A stretch of DNA of 46,598 bases from Clostridia bacterium (GCA_022791475.1 JAAVZD010000011.1:1-46598), one strand, 5' to 3'; positions 25,545 to 34,820 are shown, counted from the stretch's first letter. Notes: generated from the letters alone by a model not told the origin. Program-made: numbers and translations.

Positions 25545-26333
25545 ATGAAAGTTATAACTAGTAAAGATAACGAAATTATAAAAAATATAAAAAAATTAAA
25601 GGAAAAAAAATATAGAGACCAAACAGGAGAATATATAATAGAAGGAATTAAACTAGTATCAGAAGCAATTAGTGAAAACACTAAAATAAGCAAAATAGTA
25701 GTTTGTGAAGATTGCGAAACAGATGGAAGTATTCCTAAGGACTTAATGTATGAAATAGCAAAATATGATTGTATATATGTATCAAAAAAGGTATTTGCTT
25801 CAATTTCAGATGTAAACACTCCACAAGGAATATTAGCTGTAATAAAGAAATGTTCGTCAAAAGAAGAAATATCATATAATGAAGATATAATATTAGTATT
25901 AGACGGAATTGCAGACCCTGGAAATTTAGGAACTATATTAAGAACAGCAGATAGTGTAAACCTAAAACAAATAATATTATCAAAAAACTGTGCAGATCCA
26001 TATAACCCAAAAGTAGTACGTTCAACAATGGGAGCAATATTTAGACTAAATATTATAGAAAGTAAAAATATAATAGAAACTTTAAAAGAAATAAAGAAAA
26101 ATAAATATAAAATAGTTGCAACATCATTAGAAACAAATGAAAGTATATATACAATAGAGTTAAATAGAAAAGCAATAATAATAGGAAACGAGGCAAATGG
26201 TGTTTCAAAAGAAGTGTTAGAAATAGCGAACGAAAAAATAAAAATACCAATGCTAGGAAAAACAGAAAGTTTAAATGCAGCAGTAGCTACAGGGGTTATT
26301 TTGTATGAATATGTGAGAAGAAAAATGAAATAG
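25545..26333 (+). CDS. SpoU-family RNA 2'-O-methyltransferase (TrmH/RlmB-like)
   Basis: SAM-dependent SPOUT enzyme that methylates a ribose in rRNA or tRNA. Residues 1-95 form the substrate-binding domain (KVITSKDNEIIKNIKKLKEKK, GEYIIEGIKLVSEAI). The trefoil-knot catalytic domain shows LDGIADPGNLGTILRTADS (motif 1 with Asn and Arg), VVRSTMGAIFRL, IIGNEANGVSKEV (motif 2) and KIPMLGKTESLNAAVATGVILYE (motif 3). At 262 residues it is full length. In many Clostridia such a gene lies near pheS or rplT, which is not so here. The exact target nucleotide cannot be inferred. Confidence 0.93.
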   Translation: MKVITSKDNEIIKNIKKLKEKKYRDQTGEYIIEGIKLVSEAISENTKISKIVVCEDCETDGSIPKDLMYEIAKYDCIYVSKKVFASISDVNTPQGILAVIKKCSSKEEISYNEDIILVLDGIADPGNLGTILRTADSVNLKQIILSKNCADPYNPKVVRSTMGAIFRLNIIESKNIIETLKEIKKNKYKIVATSLETNESIYTIELNRKAIIIGNEANGVSKEVLEIANEKIKIPMLGKTESLNAAVATGVILYEYVRRKMK

Positions 26334-26384
26334 TGTCAGCAATTTACCAAGCTATTTTATTGTATAAGAAAAATGGCTTGATAA

Positions 26385-26435
26385 ACGTAAGGGCGTGGCC
26401 TTGTGTCCGCCCGCGTTGCAAAGCTAATTTTTTTC
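26385..26435 (+). repeat. REP-like palindrome, GTAGGGGCG family
   Basis: GTAAGGGCGTGGCCTTGTGTCCGCCCGCG then GCAAAGC, preceded by the TATTGTATAAGAAAAAT leader typical of this family. Confidence 0.75.
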
Positions 26436-26461
26436 ACATTTGGAAAAAATCAAACTAGATA

Positions 26462-26490
26462 TTGAAAATTAAAATAAAATATAGTATAAT
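26462..26490 (+). promoter_or_regulatory. Promoter of the 53-aa ORF
   Basis: TTGAAA (26462-26467), 17-bp spacer, TATAAT (26485-26490), a strong sigma-A-type match. Confidence 0.7.
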
Positions 26491-26549
26491 TATGTATAGT
26501 AACTTGTAAAACTGTTTAAGTATATTAACTAAAGCAGGGGGATATTTAA

Positions 26550-26711
26550 ATGATAAAAATAATGAACAAAGATGACGACTATGTAATGATTTATTCAGAA
26601 AGTCAAGAAGTTATTAATTATCTGAAAAATAACACAAAAGCAACATTAGAAATGCTATATGAAGGCTGTCCAGCAATTATAGTAAGAAAGGAAAAAGGAA
26701 AAGCGGTATAA
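26550..26711 (+). CDS. Small hypothetical protein, 53 aa
   Basis: An ORF starting MIKIMNKDDDYVMIYSE, with an acidic N-terminal part and a basic C-terminus (VRKEKGKAV). It has one cysteine and no membrane segment. It is supported by a strong promoter about 60 bp upstream, the ribosome-binding site GCAGGGGGA and a terminator whose stem begins inside the last codons. I do not recognise the family. Confidence 0.65.
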   Translation: MIKIMNKDDDYVMIYSESQEVINYLKNNTKATLEMLYEGCPAIIVRKEKGKAV

Positions 26712-26733
26712 TCTATTTGATTATGCCGTTTTC
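26698..26733 (+). terminator. Terminator of the 53-aa ORF
   Basis: Stem AAAGCGGTATAATC with GATTATGCCGTTTT (one mismatch), followed by CTTATTG. Confidence 0.75.
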
Positions 26734-26763
26734 TTATTGAATAGTAAAAAACCGATTTAAAAA

Positions 26764-26818
26764 TGTAGGGGCGTGGCCTTGTGTCCATCTGCGTAGCCAA
26801 GCCACTTTTATTCTAGTA
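26764..26818 (+). repeat. REP-like palindrome, GTAGGGGCG family
   Basis: TGTAGGGGCGTGGCCTTGTGTCCATC then GCGTAGCCAAGCCACTTTTA. It is nearly the same as the copy at 26385, 380 bp upstream. Confidence 0.8.
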
Positions 26819-26954
26819 TGTGAAAGATTGATTTTAATTGTAGTGGTAGGTTATTAACAGTGTGCATATTGAACCAGCAATCTTGTTAATTAAATACTCT
26901 TTTGTAAGTATATAATAAAAAATGTAAAAAATAGAAAATTTTTCAAAAAAAGTA

Positions 26955-26983
26955 TTGACTTATGTAAATTAGTGTGCTAAAAT
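26955..26983 (+). promoter_or_regulatory. Strong promoter of the large structured RNA
   Basis: TTGACT (26955-26960), exact 17-bp spacer, TAAAAT (26978-26983). Expected start of transcription near 26990. Confidence 0.8.
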
Positions 26984-26989
26984 AAGATT

Positions 26990-27503
26990 GTAAGTGTTCA
27001 AGGAACACTGTATATGCAACTGCCCTCAACACACATTAGTGTTGAGTATGGCGAAACCTAACCGTTTATATCGTATTTAGCGTAGGAGGCGCAGAAGCAT
27101 GATCAGAGGACCGACTAACAAAAATTGTGCTAAAAGGAAAAGGAGATCGGTGCTGCGGCGGCCCAGTTACTAAAGGTGAAGCGCGGGCCGCATGGACCTA
27201 TCGGGCGGGTAAAAGTCCCGAAAACCGGAGCCACCAAAGGGTGGGATGCGATCGAGACCGCGGTGCGGTCTGGCCAACAGGAGGGAAAATGAAGCTATGA
27301 AAAGAAAAAATCGGATGTTTCCCAGTGGTTTTGCCTAGCTGGAGTGGTGCACTTTTATATTAAAAGTGCAAGAAGATGCGAAATGTAAGAGCCTATACAT
27401 CTTCCATACCACGGTAATTAAATGGACTAAGGCTCAACTTAGTAAAGCGCCGCGGTGCGGCAAAGTGAAAAGAGGTACCTAATATCGGGTGCCTCTCTTT
27501 TTT
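26990..27503 (+). ncRNA. Large GC-rich structured non-coding RNA, family not assigned
   Basis: About 510 bases, roughly half G+C in a chromosome of about 30%, with no ORF, its own promoter and an intrinsic terminator (AGAGGTACC/GGTGCCTCT, 27471-27497, then TTTTTT). Many hairpins are visible: CTCAACAC/GTGTTGAG (27025-27047), GCGGCGGCCC/GCGGGCCGC, CGGGCGGG/TCCCG, CCACC/GGGTGG, GACCGC/GCGGTC, GCACTTTTA/TAAAAGTGC, ACTAAG/CTTAGT. The conserved cores of RNase P RNA, tmRNA, SRP RNA and 6S RNA were looked for and not found. Size and ornament recall the OLE, ROOL or GOLLD classes, but I cannot match it to any of them. Confidence 0.8.
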
Positions 27504-27618
27504 ATATGTTAAAAAATTTATATGTTTTAAGTTGAAATTGTAAAGCTTAATCGGTTAGAAATATACAAGAAAATTTACCGAATTACACTCTTTTTTGTAA
27601 CATTTTTTACATAAAGTA

Positions 27619-27647
27619 TTGAAAGGGCACATTCTAGCTGTTATAAT
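27619..27647 (+). promoter_or_regulatory. Promoter of the 198-aa membrane protein gene
   Basis: TTGAAA (27619-27624), 17-bp spacer, TATAAT (27642-27647). Confidence 0.7.
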
Positions 27648-27712
27648 ATACCTATGTAACAAGTAAAAGATACATTAAAACAATCATTAATGTAGAAAAG
27701 GAGAAAAAGAAT

Positions 27713-28309
27713 ATGGAAAGAAATCGGAAATTAGTTTTTGACGAGATAGTTTATAAAAAAGAAGAAAAAAGAATAAAAAGATTTAAAACAATTGTTATTT
27801 TAATTTTAATTTTATGTATTATTATAGTACCATTTATAAAAGTAATGCTGTATGATAAAATTAAAGTAAAAAATCAGACTTATATTGATACTGCAATGGC
27901 TGTGTGGTATAACGGAATAGAAGATATTAAATATACTAAATTAGAAATAAGCATTTTAGACCACGATAATATCAAATACGAAGATATCTACAAAATGGGA
28001 ATAAATTCTATTGGAGCTAATAAAATTCAAATAAGTATATTAGTAGATGATAAGTATTGGATAATCCAAAAAGGAAATATAATAAAAGTAACAGATAATT
28101 CAGGAAGTATTGCTAAATTAGAATTTGATGAAAGTGGTGTAAAAATAATAAATGAAAAAATAATACGAGATATTATTATATCAATTTTCTTAATATTTAT
28201 GCTCATATGTATAGCAATTATAGTTATTGATGTATATGAAGAAAATGGAAGAATAAGAATGATAAAAGATACGGGAAAACTCTCAAATCCTAACGATACT
28301 ATATTTTAA
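27713..28309 (+). CDS. Hypothetical membrane protein, 198 aa, two TM helices
   Basis: Unrecognised. A basic N-terminal tail (MERNRKLVFDEIVYKKEEKR) precedes TM1 (about 26-46), then an extracytoplasmic domain of about 100 residues, TM2 (about 150-170) and a short cytoplasmic tail. The start follows AAAAGGAGAAAAAGAAT and has its own promoter. Codon 5 is an in-frame CGG that must be read as sense here, since a +1 shift would stop almost at once. It is convergent with asnS. Confidence 0.75.
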   Translation: MERNRKLVFDEIVYKKEEKRIKRFKTIVILILILCIIIVPFIKVMLYDKIKVKNQTYIDTAMAVWYNGIEDIKYTKLEISILDHDNIKYEDIYKMGINSIGANKIQISILVDDKYWIIQKGNIIKVTDNSGSIAKLEFDESGVKIINEKIIRDIIISIFLIFMLICIAIIVIDVYEENGRIRMIKDTGKLSNPNDTIF

Positions 28310-28312
28310 AAT

Positions 28313-28348
28313 AAAAAATGGAAAGATTTTTTTAATCTTTCCATTTTT
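28313..28348. terminator. Bidirectional terminator before asnS 3' end
   Basis: Stem AAAAATGGAAAGATT with AATCTTTCCATTTTT between convergent genes. Confidence 0.88.
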
Positions 28349-28353
28349 CTATT

Positions 28354-29745
28354 CTAAAACTCACAATTCTTAGGTGTTCTAGGGAATGGTATAACATCAC
28401 GAATATTTTGCATTCCAGTTAAGTACATCATCATTCTTTCAAAACCTAAACCAAAACCAGCATGTTCGCTGCTTCCAAATCTACGCAAATCTAAATACCA
28501 CCAGTAATCTTCTTCTTTTAAGCCAAGTTCTTTAATTCTTGTTCTCAATTTTTCTATGTCATCTTCTCTTTGGCTACCACCAATTAATTCACCAATACTA
28601 GGAACTAAAAGGTCTGTTGCTGCAACTGTTTTACCATCTGGGTTTTGTTTCATATAAAAAGCTTTTATTTCTTTTGGGTAATCTGTAACAAATACAGGTT
28701 TTCCAAATACAACTTCACTTAAATATCTTTCATGTTCTGTTTGAATATCTGTACCCCAAGTAACTTTATACTCAAATTTATCATTATTTTTCTCAAGTTC
28801 TTTTATAGCATCTGTGTAGCTTATTCTTCCAAATTCAGAATTAATAACATTATTTAATCTTTCTAATAAACCAGGCGCTACGAATTTGTCGAAAAATTCC
28901 ATTTCTTCGGGAGCATTTTCTAAAACATATGAAATTATATATTTAATCATATCTTCAGCTAAGTCCATGTCATCTTGTAAGTTAGCAAAACATATTTCAG
29001 GTTCAATCATCCAAAATTCAGCAGCATGTTTTACAGTATTTGAATTTTCAGCTCTAAAAGTTGGACCAAAAGTATATACATTTCTAAAAGCAAAAGCATA
29101 GTTTTCAACATCTAATTGGCCACTTACTGTTAAGTGAGAATTTTTACCAAAGAAATCTTTAGAATAATCAACACTTCCGTCTTCATTTTTAGGAACATTT
29201 TCTAAATCCAAAGTTGAAACTGTAAACATTTCTCCTGCACCTTCACAGTCACTAGAAGTAATAAGAGGTGTATGAACATATACAAATCCTCTTTCTTGAA
29301 AGAACTTGTGTATAGCATATGAAAGTACACTACGAACTCTAAACACTGCATTAAAAGTATTTGTTCTAGGGCGTAAATATGAAATAGTTCTTAAATATTC
29401 AAAAGTATGTCTTTTCTTTTGAAGTGGATAATCACTATCTGCCACATCAAAAACTTCGATACGGCTTGCTTTTATTTCAAAAGGTTGCTTAGCATTTTCA
29501 GTAACTACAAGTTTACCTGTAACAATAATTGAAGAACTAATACTTAATTTACAAATATCCTCAAAATTGCTTAAATTATTATCAAAAACAATTTGCACAT
29601 TCTTAAAAAATGAACCATCATTTAATTCAATAAATCCGAAAGTTTTAGAATCCCTAACAGTTCTAACCCAACCAGAAACCTTAATTTCTTTATCAGAATA
29701 ATTTTTAGTATTCCTATATAAATCTTTTACTAATACATTTTCCAT
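28354..29745 (-). CDS. asnS: Asparaginyl-tRNA synthetase
   Basis: Class IIb synthetase that charges tRNA-Asn. The N-terminal OB-fold anticodon-binding domain (about 1-115) has [25 protein letters not shown]. The catalytic domain has motif 1 near [13 protein letters not shown], motif 2 [14 protein letters not shown] and motif 3 [16 protein letters not shown]. The 463 residues are complete. It points away from aspS, which lies about 200 bp beyond, so the two class IIb genes share one divergent control region. Having AsnRS does not exclude a GatCAB route in this organism. Confidence 0.96.
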   Translation of the reverse strand: MENVLVKDLYRNTKNYSDKEIKVSGWVRTVRDSKTFGFIELNDGSFFKNVQIVFDNNLSNFEDICKLSISSSIIVTGKLVVTENAKQPFEIKASRIEVFDVADSDYPLQKKRHTFEYLRTISYLRPRTNTFNAVFRVRSVLSYAIHKFFQERGFVYVHTPLITSSDCEGAGEMFTVSTLDLENVPKNEDGSVDYSKDFFGKNSHLTVSGQLDVENYAFAFRNVYTFGPTFRAENSNTVKHAAEFWMIEPEICFANLQDDMDLAEDMIKYIISYVLENAPEEMEFFDKFVAPGLLERLNNVINSEFGRISYTDAIKELEKNNDKFEYKVTWGTDIQTEHERYLSEVVFGKPVFVTDYPKEIKAFYMKQNPDGKTVAATDLLVPSIGELIGGSQREDDIEKLRTRIKELGLKEEDYWWYLDLRRFGSSEHAGFGLGFERMMMYLTGMQNIRDVIPFPRTPKNCEF

Positions 29746-29943
29746 AATAAATTAATTTCCTCCTATATAAGTATTTTGCAATTTAAAAGAATTATACAAC
29801 AATAAGCATTATAAAACAAGAGTAAAAAGTAAAAAGCACTAAATAATACAAAAATTACTAAGGTTTCATTGACTTTTAAAATATATGAATGTATAATTTA
29901 TAAAGATTTTAAGGACTTAAATACTTTAAAGGGGGAACTTTAA

Positions 29944-31699
29944 ATGGAAAATAAATATAGAAACCACACATGTGGTGAATTAACAATTAAAAACGTAGGA
30001 GAAGAAGTAAAATTAGCAGGTTGGGTTCAAAGAATAAGAAACCTAGGTGCTATGAAATTTATAGATTTAAGAGATGAAGCACGGTATTACTCAAATAGTT
30101 ATAAATGAAGAATCAGAAGTAAATGCAGGTGAACTAGTAACAGAATGTGTTATAGGAGTTACAGGTGAAGTTTTAGAGCGTTCAAATAAGAATACAAAAA
30201 TTCCAACAGGAGAAATAGAAATAAAAGCAAACAAAATAGAAATGCTTGGAAAATGTAAAAATGTACTTCCATTTGAAGTAAACTCAGAAAAAGCAGATAT
30301 TTCACAAGTAAAAGAAGACTTGAGACTTCAATACAGATTCTTAGACTTAAGAAATGACAAAATACATAAAAATATTTTACTTCGTTCAAAAGTTCTAAAA
30401 TTTTTAAGAGATAAAATGGACGAAATGGGATTCCCAGAAATTCAAACACCAATATTAGCAAACTCATCACCAGAAGGAGCAAGAGATTTCTTAGTACCAA
30501 GTAGGTTACACGCAGGAGAATTCTATGCGCTTCCACAAGCACCACAACAATTTAAACAACTATTAATGGTATCAGGGTTTAATAAATATTTTCAACTAGC
30601 ACCATGTTTCAGAGATGAAGACCCACGTGCAGATAGAGCACCAGGAGAATTCTATCAATTAGATTTCGAAATGAGCTTCGCAACCCAAGAGGAAGTTTTA
30701 GCAGTATTAGAAGAAATATTCACATCAGCATTTAAGCACTTCACAACATGGAAAGTAGATGAAGCACCATTTTTAAGAATTCCATATAAAGAAGCAATGG
30801 AAAAATATGGAATAGATAAACCAGACTTAAGAAACCCACTTATAATACAAGATGCTACAAGTATTTTTGAAGGAACAGAATTCGGCGCATTTAAAGATAA
30901 AACAATAAAAGCTATAGTAGTTCCAAATGGAGCAGAGCAAGGAAGAAAATTCTTTGACAATATGACAGAATTTGCAGTAAATGAAGCAGGAGCAAAAGGT
31001 CTAGCATGGGTAAAACTAACTGAAGAAGGACCAGTAGGTGGAATTGCTAAATTTGTAACTGAAGAAGTAAAACAAGAGTTAGAAAATAAATTAGGAGCAA
31101 AAACAGGAGATAGCCTATTCTTCATAGCAGACGAATTTAAAACAGCACAAAAAATAGCAGGTTTAGTACGTATAGAACTAGGAAAACGCCTAGACTTAAT
31201 AGAAAAAGATACATACCGTTTTTGCTTTATAGTAGATTTCCCAATGTACGAATATAACGAAGAAGAAGACAAAATAGACTTCAACCACAACCCATTCTCA
31301 ATGCCACAAGGAGGAATGGAAGCACTAAAAGAAATGAACCCATTAGATATATTAGCATACCAATATGACGTAGTATGTAATGGCTACGAAATGGCATCAG
31401 GAGCAGTAAGAAACCACGACCCAGAACTAATGGTAAAAGCATTCGAAATAGCTGGCTACAGCGAAAAAGAAGTAGAAACAAGGTTTGGAGCCCTATACAA
31501 CGCATTCCAATACGGAACACCACCACATGCAGGAGCAGCACCAGGAGTAGATAGAATGATAATGCTAATGACAAACGAAGACAACCTAAGAGAAATAATA
31601 GCATTCCCAAAAAACAAAAAAGCAAGAGATGTTTTAATGGGAGCACCAAGTAGGGTAACAGAGGAACAATTAAAAGATGTTCATATTAAATTAATATAA
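29944..31699 (+). CDS. aspS: Aspartyl-tRNA synthetase, interrupted by +1 frameshift at CGG
   Basis: Charges tRNA-Asp. Start ATG 29944 after AAAGGGGGAACTTTAA gives [20 protein letters not shown] and the OB-fold up to MKFIDLRDE. At CGG (30082-30084, codon 47) the frame runs to TGA eight codons on. Skipping the C gives GAT GAA GCA GGT ATT ACT, restoring [13 protein letters not shown], with the glycine conserved in AspRS. The rest is complete: class II motif 2 [10 protein letters not shown], the bacterial GAD insertion domain (about 275-420) and motif 3 GVDRMIML. Total 1756 bases: 585 codons plus one. An essential gene with no other damage, so a pseudogene is unlikely. Confidence 0.9.
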
Positions 31700-31713
31700 T
31701 TTGATACAAAATA

Positions 31714-31763
31714 AAAAAGTTACTCCCAATTATCAAATCTGATAATCGGGGGTTAACTTTTAA
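31714..31763. terminator. Bidirectional terminator between aspS and 52-aa ORF
   Basis: AAAAAGTTACTCCCAATTAT pairs with ATAATCGGGGGTTAACTTTT, with a few mismatches, giving a long stem between convergent genes. Confidence 0.75.
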
Positions 31764-31918
31764 TACTTTGCAAAAAGCAGATATGCAAAGAAGTTTTCTT
31801 TCATTACTACAGTTCGGTCAAAAACAAAACCTTCCTCTAACATCTTATTGCAGGCATCTTGAATATTGTGTTCTGTAAGATATACATATTCGCACCGATA
31901 CTCTTTAGGCATTTCCAT
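31760..31918 (-). CDS. Small hypothetical protein, 52 aa
   Basis: Encodes MEMPKEYRCEYVYLTEHNIQ and onward to AYLLFAKY, 52 residues, with a good minus-strand ribosome-binding site (GAAAGGAGACATTTACT). The pattern of a short beta strand, helix and EEGFVFDRTVV strand resembles small DUF4177-like proteins, but this is weak. Codon 8 is an in-frame CGG read as sense. Codon use is somewhat richer in C-ending codons than the core genes. Confidence 0.5.
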   Translation of the reverse strand: MEMPKEYRCEYVYLTEHNIQDACNKMLEEGFVFDRTVVMKENFFAYLLFAKY

Positions 31919-32052
31919 AGTAAATGTCTCCTTTCAATAAAAACAAATTTCTTGTTACAAAATTATTATACCATATTTAACATAAAAATGCAATAGCATA
32001 AAAACATATAAATTTTACAATCAAATAAACGAACAAATTTTCATAAAAACTA

Positions 32053-32081
32053 TTGACAACCCATCTATATAATGATATTAT
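32053..32081 (+). promoter_or_regulatory. Promoter of the 79-aa ORF
   Basis: TTGACA (32053-32058), 17-bp spacer, TATTAT (32076-32081). Confidence 0.65.
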
Positions 32082-32114
32082 TTAACCATAATAATTCAAA
32101 GAAGAGGTGATTTT

Positions 32115-32354
32115 ATGGATAAAGAAAATCCAGTGGCAAATTACCAAATCGAGGAAATAAATGAACTTTTAAATGAAATAAAAAATGAACAAAATAATTT
32201 GTCAGAAAACTTACAAAAGAATTTTTCTACTATTATTAGTAAACTAATGAAAATGCAAGAATACAATAAAATAGCTGACATGACAAATCAAGTATTTGAA
32301 ATGAGAATGTCAAATATAGAGGATTTACTATTTAAAATAAGTGCAAAAATATAA
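32115..32354 (+). CDS. Small coiled-coil protein, 79 aa
   Basis: Unrecognised. After MDKENPVANYQ the chain is one long helical stretch with heptad-like spacing of Ile and Leu (EINELLNEIKNEQNNLSENL and further), probably a coiled coil. No cysteines or membrane segment. The ribosome-binding site is AAGAAGAGGTGATTTT. It has its own promoter and terminator. Confidence 0.65.
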   Translation: MDKENPVANYQIEEINELLNEIKNEQNNLSENLQKNFSTIISKLMKMQEYNKIADMTNQVFEMRMSNIEDLLFKISAKI

Positions 32355-32357
32355 AAT

Positions 32358-32390
32358 AAAAAGTGGACATTATAAAAATGTCCATTTTTC
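32358..32390 (+). terminator. Terminator of the 79-aa ORF
   Basis: Stem AAAAGTGGACATT with AATGTCCATTTTT. Confidence 0.88.
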
Positions 32391-32512
32391 TATATTCTTA
32401 GGAAAGTCATCCGCGACAAAGGTGAGTTTCCTAAGAATATAGTTATGGAAAGATTAGATTTTCTTATGTGGCTTTGCCACTTAGAAAATTTTATTCTTGT
32501 TTTCTATTGAAA
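32391..32512 (+). ncRNA. Duplicated hairpin RNA element, copy A, upstream of murT
   Basis: Stem TATATTCTTAGGAAA with TTTCCTAAGAATATA encloses TCATCCGCGACAAAGGTGA. After a linker shared with copy B (AGTTATGGAA, ATTAGATTTT) a second stem, ATTTTCTTATGTGGC with GCCACTTAGAAAAT, is followed by TTTATTCTTGTTTT, which is terminator-like. Copy B lies at 35654-35818. It could be an attenuator or riboswitch-like leader of murT, or a free small RNA. Confidence 0.6.
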
Positions 32513-32564
32513 AAAATAAATAATAAATGTAAAATATAGTAACAGTAAAGGAAGAGGTAAAAAT

Positions 32565-33935
32565 ATGAAAAAGAATTTAAAGTTTTATATAGTATTATAT
32601 TTAGCAAAACTATCAAGAATTGCATTAAAAATAATAGGAAGAGACGCAACATATTTTCCAGGGAAATTAGCAGTAACTCTATGTCCAGACTTTTTAGGAA
32701 GAATAGATAAACCAAAAACAATAATAGGAGTTACGGGAACAAATGGAAAAACTACAGTATGTAATATGATAGAAGATTGCTTAAAAGAAAATGGATACGA
32801 ATTTATAGATAATCATTTAGGTTCAAATATTAACTCAGGTTTAGCTTCAACTTTAATAGAAGGAGCAAGCCTGCTAGGAAAACAAAAAAAAGATTTAGCA
32901 GTATTTGAAATAGATGAAAGAAGCGCAGTAAAAATATACCCATATGTAACACCAACATATTTAGTATGTACAAACCTATTTAGAGATTCTTTAAAAAGAA
33001 ATGCACACACAGAATTTATATCAAATATTTTAACAAACAATATTCCAAAAGAAACAAAACTTATTCTAAATGGAGATGACCTAATAGTATCAGGCTTAGC
33101 ACCAGAAAATGAAAGAGTATATTTTGGAATAGATAGGCTAGAAACAGATACTGATAAATGTGAAAACATAGTAAGGGATATAACAGTATGCCCAAAATGT
33201 GATAGTAAATTAGAGTATGATTTCGTAAGATATAATCATGTTGGAAGGGCACATTGCTTAAGCTGTGATTTTGCATCACCGAAAATAAACTATGAAGTAA
33301 CAAATATAGACTTTGAAAAAATGAAAATGTGGGTAAAAAATGAAGAAAAAGAAGAAGATTATGATATCATAAATAATAATATAATTAACATATACAATAT
33401 GCTTGCAACAATATCAGTTTTAAAAGAAATAGGTCTAACAAGAAATCAAATTAACCCAGTATTAAAAAATCAAAAAATAGTAGATACAAGATATAGTAAA
33501 GAAAAAGTAAAAAATATAGAAATAATAACACAACTATCAAAAGGAATGAACCCAATTGCATGTTCAAGAGCTTTTGATTATGTAAGAAAAGAAGAAGGAA
33601 ATAAAGCAGTATTTGTATTATTAGACGACTTACACGAAGCAGCAAACTCATCAGAAAATATAGCTTGGCATTACGATACAGACTATGAATTTCTAAATTC
33701 AGAAAGTATAAAACAAATTTTAACAGCAGGAGCAAGGTATTTAGACACATATGTAAGAATGCAAATGGCAGACATACCAAAAGAAAAAATAGTATACCAA
33801 AGAGACGAAATGAGCTTAGTAGAGAAGCTAAACTTAGAAGGAATAGACAAAGTATTTATTCTGCATGACCTATACTCAATAGACCTAAAAAATCAAATAA
33901 AGAAAAAAGTTGAAGAAAGAATATTAGAAGAATAG
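32565..33935 (+). CDS. murT: Lipid II isoglutaminyl synthase, MurT-like subunit
   Basis: Mur-ligase-family protein that, with GatD, amidates the D-glutamate of lipid II. Residues 40-65 hold the ATP-binding loop GVTGTNGKTTVCNM. A four-cysteine zinc ribbon (CPKCDSKLEYD and HCLSCDF, about 206-230) is inserted as in known MurT proteins. The C-terminal DUF1727 domain contains LDDLHEAANSSENIAWHYDT. At 456 residues it is complete. It starts after GGAAGAGGTAAAAAT. The gatD-like partner is 170 bp downstream with a repeat between them, instead of the usual overlap. Confidence 0.93.
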   Translation: MKKNLKFYIVLYLAKLSRIALKIIGRDATYFPGKLAVTLCPDFLGRIDKPKTIIGVTGTNGKTTVCNMIEDCLKENGYEFIDNHLGSNINSGLASTLIEGASLLGKQKKDLAVFEIDERSAVKIYPYVTPTYLVCTNLFRDSLKRNAHTEFISNILTNNIPKETKLILNGDDLIVSGLAPENERVYFGIDRLETDTDKCENIVRDITVCPKCDSKLEYDFVRYNHVGRAHCLSCDFASPKINYEVTNIDFEKMKMWVKNEEKEEDYDIINNNIINIYNMLATISVLKEIGLTRNQINPVLKNQKIVDTRYSKEKVKNIEIITQLSKGMNPIACSRAFDYVRKEEGNKAVFVLLDDLHEAANSSENIAWHYDTDYEFLNSESIKQILTAGARYLDTYVRMQMADIPKEKIVYQRDEMSLVEKLNLEGIDKVFILHDLYSIDLKNQIKKKVEERILEE

Positions 33936-33944
33936 ATGAATTTT

Positions 33945-34070
33945 TTGTAGGGTCACCGCCTTCGGCGACCTGGTGGCGTCAAGCTACCTATATTTCCAAT
34001 AATATTGAATATATAAATTTAAGGGTAATTTCTTCGAACAATGGGTTGCCGAAGGTAGCGATCCCTACAA
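33945..34070. repeat. Two-headed REP-like element between murT and gatD-like
   Basis: GTAGGGTCACCGCCTTCGGCG at the left and its approximate complement (TTGCCGAAGGTAGCGATCCC then TACAA) at the right, with AT-rich DNA between. It contains no ORF. Confidence 0.75.
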
Positions 34071-34103
34071 TTAAATAAACTAATTTTAAAAGAGGAGAAA
34101 AAA

Positions 34104-34805
34104 ATGAATAAAACAATAGAAATATTATTTCCAGAATTCTGCAACCTATATGGAGACATAAGCAACATGAAATACTTACAAAAATGCATACCAGAATCAA
34201 ACTTCATAGAAACAAGTTTTAACGAAGAGCCTACATTTGTAAAAAATGATGTAGACCTAATATATATGGGGCCAATGACAGAAAAAATGCAAGAAAAAGT
34301 CACAGAAAAGTTAAAGCCATATAAACAGAGAATAGAAGAACTAATAGAAAAAAATGTAGTATTCCTAATAACAGGAAATGCACTTGAAATATTCGGGAAA
34401 TATATAGAAAATGAAGATGGAACTAAAATAGAAGCATTAGGAATATTTGATATATATAGCAAAAGGAATATGATGAAAAGGCACAATAGCAATTTTATAG
34501 GAAAATATGAAGATATAGAAATAGTAGGTTTCAAAAGTCAATTTACACAAAGCTATGGAAATAATGAACAAAACTATTTTGCAAAAGTAGAAAAAGGAAT
34601 AGGCTTAAACCCAGAAAGCTCATTTGAAGGCCTACAAAAAAATAACTTTATAGCAACATACCTAATAGGACCAATACTAATACTAAACCCAGAATTCACC
34701 CAAAAAGTATTAAAGAAAATGGAAATACAAAAGCCAAAAATAGCATTTGAGGAAGATGTAAAAAAAGCATATGAACAACGTTTGAAAGAATTAAAAAGAT
34801 TATAA
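34104..34805 (+). CDS. GatD-like glutamine amidotransferase homologue lacking catalytic Cys and His
   Basis: By position (after murT) and pattern this is GatD, which normally releases ammonia from glutamine for MurT. It aligns with GatD in EILFPEFCNLYGDISNMKYL, DGTKIEALGIFDIYS, and FIATYLIGPILILNPEF. However, the nucleophile segment that reads TICGGYQFLGK in S. aureus GatD is LITGNALEIFGK here, with no cysteine, and the catalytic histidine of YLHGP is isoleucine (YLIGP). Both catalytic residues are therefore absent, though the fold appears intact over 233 residues. It may be a structural partner, with MurT using free ammonia. Confidence 0.82.
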   Translation: MNKTIEILFPEFCNLYGDISNMKYLQKCIPESNFIETSFNEEPTFVKNDVDLIYMGPMTEKMQEKVTEKLKPYKQRIEELIEKNVVFLITGNALEIFGKYIENEDGTKIEALGIFDIYSKRNMMKRHNSNFIGKYEDIEIVGFKSQFTQSYGNNEQNYFAKVEKGIGLNPESSFEGLQKNNFIATYLIGPILILNPEFTQKVLKKMEIQKPKIAFEEDVKKAYEQRLKELKRL

Positions 34806-34820
34806 TATTTTAATAGAAGA

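Noticed and set aside
26990..27503. RNase P RNA, tmRNA or a self-splicing intron for the large RNA
   Set aside because: The GAGGAAAGTCC-type core of RNase P, the tmRNA tRNA-like ends, and the domain V or P7 signatures of introns were not found.
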